Assembly (NCBI RefSeq): GCF_006542765.1
Contig: NZ_SKCD01000019.1
Span: forward strand, 58,499 to 122,498
Length of the DNA: 64,000 bases
Direction of reading: 5' to 3'
From: Paenibacillus luteus
GTDB lineage: Bacteria; Bacillota; Bacilli; Paenibacillales; Paenibacillaceae
Part shown: in pieces, positions 62,477 to 64,000 of the stretch
Position numbering within the stretch: the stretch's first letter is position 1
How the letters are laid out: each line of letters begins with the position of its first letter
Made by a program: the position numbers and the translations under genes
The notes under the pieces: model-generated
What the model was told of the DNA's origin: nothing
The model's database searches: none
Seen by the model: the letters and a program-made list of their open reading frames with translations, nothing else

Positions 62477-63364
62477 GTGGAACATATAAAAGCGCACTTC
62501 GCAGACAGCTATCGGAATGAACCAGATTTGGCCGGATTGGCTGTAATTGAAAACCCGTACCCTTACAATCCATTGATCGATGGATTGGATTCATTAGTGC
62601 TTGTTGTAATGAAGGAAGAGGGAACACGTAATGAGATGGAACATATCCAGATTGAAGACAAGCGGGTCCTAATTCGGACGATCAACAAGAGTGGCTTAAA
62701 TGAATGGCTTGCAGGTGGTGAAAATCGCAATATCATTGAGTGGCTAGTTCGGGGGGAGATCTTGTTGGAGGTCGACGGCTATTTAAGTAGTATACGTGCG
62801 AGCTTGCTTCAATTTCCTAATTCAATGCGGGAGCAAAAACAGTTTACGGAGTTTGCAGGATTTTTAAGAACGTATTTACAAGCAAAGCAGGATCTGTTGG
62901 ACGGTAACCTTCTGGATGCCTATAGCCACACATTAACAGCGCTACATCATTGGGCCCATATTGTTCTAATAGAAGAAGGCCGCCATCCTGAGCTTACCGT
63001 TTGGAAACAGCTGAAGCGGGTTCATCCTGGGATATATAAGCTTTATGAAGAGCTTACGGTTAGTCCTGAAACATTGGAGCAGCGTGTGCAGCTCGTTATG
63101 CTGGGCTGTGAGTTCTCTGTTATGAACAAAATGAAAACAAGCTGTGCTTTGTTATTCGATATTCTTGGCAGCCGTGAGGAGCCATGGAGCATAGCTGAGC
63201 TGCAAGCTCATTCATCCATACATATATTACATGTCGACTTATCACTTATTCTGCAAAAGCTGGTTAAGCGCGAGTATATCCGTGAGGTGGCAGTCATGCA
63301 TGAACTAGGAGATATCGGTGCACTGGAGCTCCGCTATATGATTAACCACGCATACAAGAATTGA
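62477..63364 (+). CDS. ygxA: Nucleotidyltransferase-like protein YgxA
   Basis: A 295-aa protein matching B. subtilis YgxA by sequence type and by its place before a ribosomal RNA operon. The N-terminal segment (LAGLAVIENPYPYNPLIDGLDSLVLVVM) is nucleotidyltransferase-like; no catalytic triad is clear. The GTG at 62477 is chosen since ATGGAGGAA lies 5 nt upstream; an alternative ATG is at 62465. Confidence 0.85.
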   Translation: MEHIKAHFADSYRNEPDLAGLAVIENPYPYNPLIDGLDSLVLVVMKEEGTRNEMEHIQIEDKRVLIRTINKSGLNEWLAGGENRNIIEWLVRGEILLEVDGYLSSIRASLLQFPNSMREQKQFTEFAGFLRTYLQAKQDLLDGNLLDAYSHTLTALHHWAHIVLIEEGRHPELTVWKQLKRVHPGIYKLYEELTVSPETLEQRVQLVMLGCEFSVMNKMKTSCALLFDILGSREEPWSIAELQAHSSIHILHVDLSLILQKLVKREYIREVAVMHELGDIGALELRYMINHAYKN

Positions 63365-63382
63365 TGCTTCTATATGATGAGC

Positions 63383-63433
63383 AAAGCGCTTTCTATGTCG
63401 GCACTTGCAGCGGCGTAGGGGCGCTTTTTTTAT
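63383..63433 (+). terminator. Terminator after ygxA
   Basis: AAAGCGC (63383-63389) and GCGCTTT (63421-63427) followed by TTTTAT. Confidence 0.7.
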
Positions 63434-63616
63434 GCCTTATCAGAATGGATAATTATTTCAATTTAATGCTGTTTTACGAAACGAGCATTCAATGCAAAAG
63501 GATGGAGATAGCCAATTATGCTTGTTTGAAGAAATTCAGAAAAGATGCTTGACTTACTTCAGTGTCAGATGATATATTAGGAATCGCCGCTTTTACAGGA
63601 TACATAATCGCGAAAA

Positions 63617-63746
63617 CGACATTTTAAAAAAAATGTCGAAAAACGAAAAAAAGTACTTGCAAAGAGATAGGCGAACGTGATATATTATAAAAGTCGCCGA
63701 TACGAAATACGCGGTTGACATGAAAGAAAAGATTGCTCTTTGAAAA
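63617..63746 (+). promoter_or_regulatory. rRNA operon promoter, upstream palindrome and boxA
   Basis: TTGCAA (63657-63662), 18-bp spacer and TATATT (63681-63686) form the probable rrn promoter, with A-rich UP-like DNA before it. A perfect hairpin CGACATTTT (63617-63625)/AAAATGTCG (63630-63638) lies ~20 bp upstream. TGCTCTTTGAAAA (63734-63746) is the boxA antitermination site. The interval 63434-63616 holds no other feature I can support. Confidence 0.75.
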
Positions 63747-63870
63747 CTGAACAACGAGTAATAACTGCCTCGCAAGTCCTTCGGGATAAGCGAAAAAGCG
63801 ATAAAAAAGTAATGAGCATTTCAAACACAAGAAGATTTTCTCTTCGACATCGCGTCGAGGCGAAAACTTC

Positions 63871-64000
63871 AACTTGGAGAGTTTGATCCTGGCTCAGGAC
63901 GAACGCTGGCGGCGTGCCTAATACATGCAAGTCGAGCGGAGTTGATAAGGTGCTTGCACCTTTGATACTTAGCGGCGGACGGGTGAGTAACACGTGGGTA
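63871..64000 (+). rRNA. rrs: 16S ribosomal RNA, 5' part
   Basis: Starts ~63871 (the AGAGTTTGATCCTGGCTCAG site is at 63878-63897) and runs off the window at 64000. The following GACGAACGCTGGCGGCGTGC and GAGCGGAGTTGATAAGG are typical of Paenibacillus. Confidence 0.98.

Noticed and set aside
63365..63552. 63-residue frame after ygxA
   Set aside because: It runs through the ygxA terminator and has no ribosome site or recognisable motif.

Overview
The window looks like a chromosomal segment of a Paenibacillus-type bacterium (Firmicutes, Bacillales). It ends in the first ~130 nt of a 16S rRNA gene with a Paenibacillus-like 5' region. Shine-Dalgarno sites are strong, TTG/GTG starts are frequent, and several blocks keep the Bacillus subtilis gene order: ydcC-alr-ndoAI-ndoA, sigY-yxlCDEFG, ydbS-ydbT, gatCAB and perR-ygzB-ygxA-rrn (with extra genes between perR and ygzB). 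No insertion sequence, prophage, CRISPR array or tRNA was seen.

Layout. 0-6.6 kb: a GH36 alpha-galactosidase, a small membrane protein, a MerR-regulated ABC exporter operon and an SDR oxidoreductase. 6.7-13.9 kb: a five-gene operon joining a flavin-dependent monooxygenase to a complete Dpp-type ABC importer, probably for an organosulfur or similar nutrient. 14-19.3 kb: a tightly coupled five-gene operon matching the uncharacterised STM4015-STM4014-STM4013-STM4012-STM4011 set (LRR protein, ATP-grasp enzyme, sulfatase/phosphatase-fold hydrolase, two radical SAM enzymes). This is the best candidate for an undescribed pathway. 19.3-20.4 kb: non-coding DNA with two tandem-repeat arrays (periods 48-49 and 123-124 bp). 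20.4-25.8 kb: a small beta-grasp-like protein and a 1648-residue DUF4132 protein.

26-36 kb: DJ-1/PfpI protein, an unrecognised cysteine-rich protein, alpha/beta hydrolase, HELAH membrane metalloprotease, PPK2 kinase, a GreA-like protein co-transcribed with a KhtT/KhtU-type K+/H+ antiporter, an iron-siderophore lipoprotein with its AraC/SBP regulator under a perfect Fur box, and pspC-pspA. 36-40 kb: YdcC-type lipoprotein, alanine racemase and the NdoAI/NdoA (MazEF) toxin-antitoxin pair. 40-46.2 kb: a nine-gene Tad/Flp pilus operon behind a promoter and a leader terminator, including two tandem small membrane proteins of 49 and 48 aa. 46-53 kb: M24 peptidase, the PH-domain pair YdbS/YdbT and the sigY operon with a consensus-like SigY promoter. 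53-64 kb: gatCAB, MgtC-like protein, a DUF4097 envelope protein, PerR, a GH18 hydrolase, YgzB, YgxA and the rRNA operon start.

Common themes are envelope and stress homeostasis (PspA, SigY, PerR, KhtTU, MazEF), nutrient capture (galactosides, sulfur-type compounds, siderophores) and surface assembly (Tad pilus, GH18, DUF4097). Functions are assigned from recognised motifs and synteny; no database search was possible.
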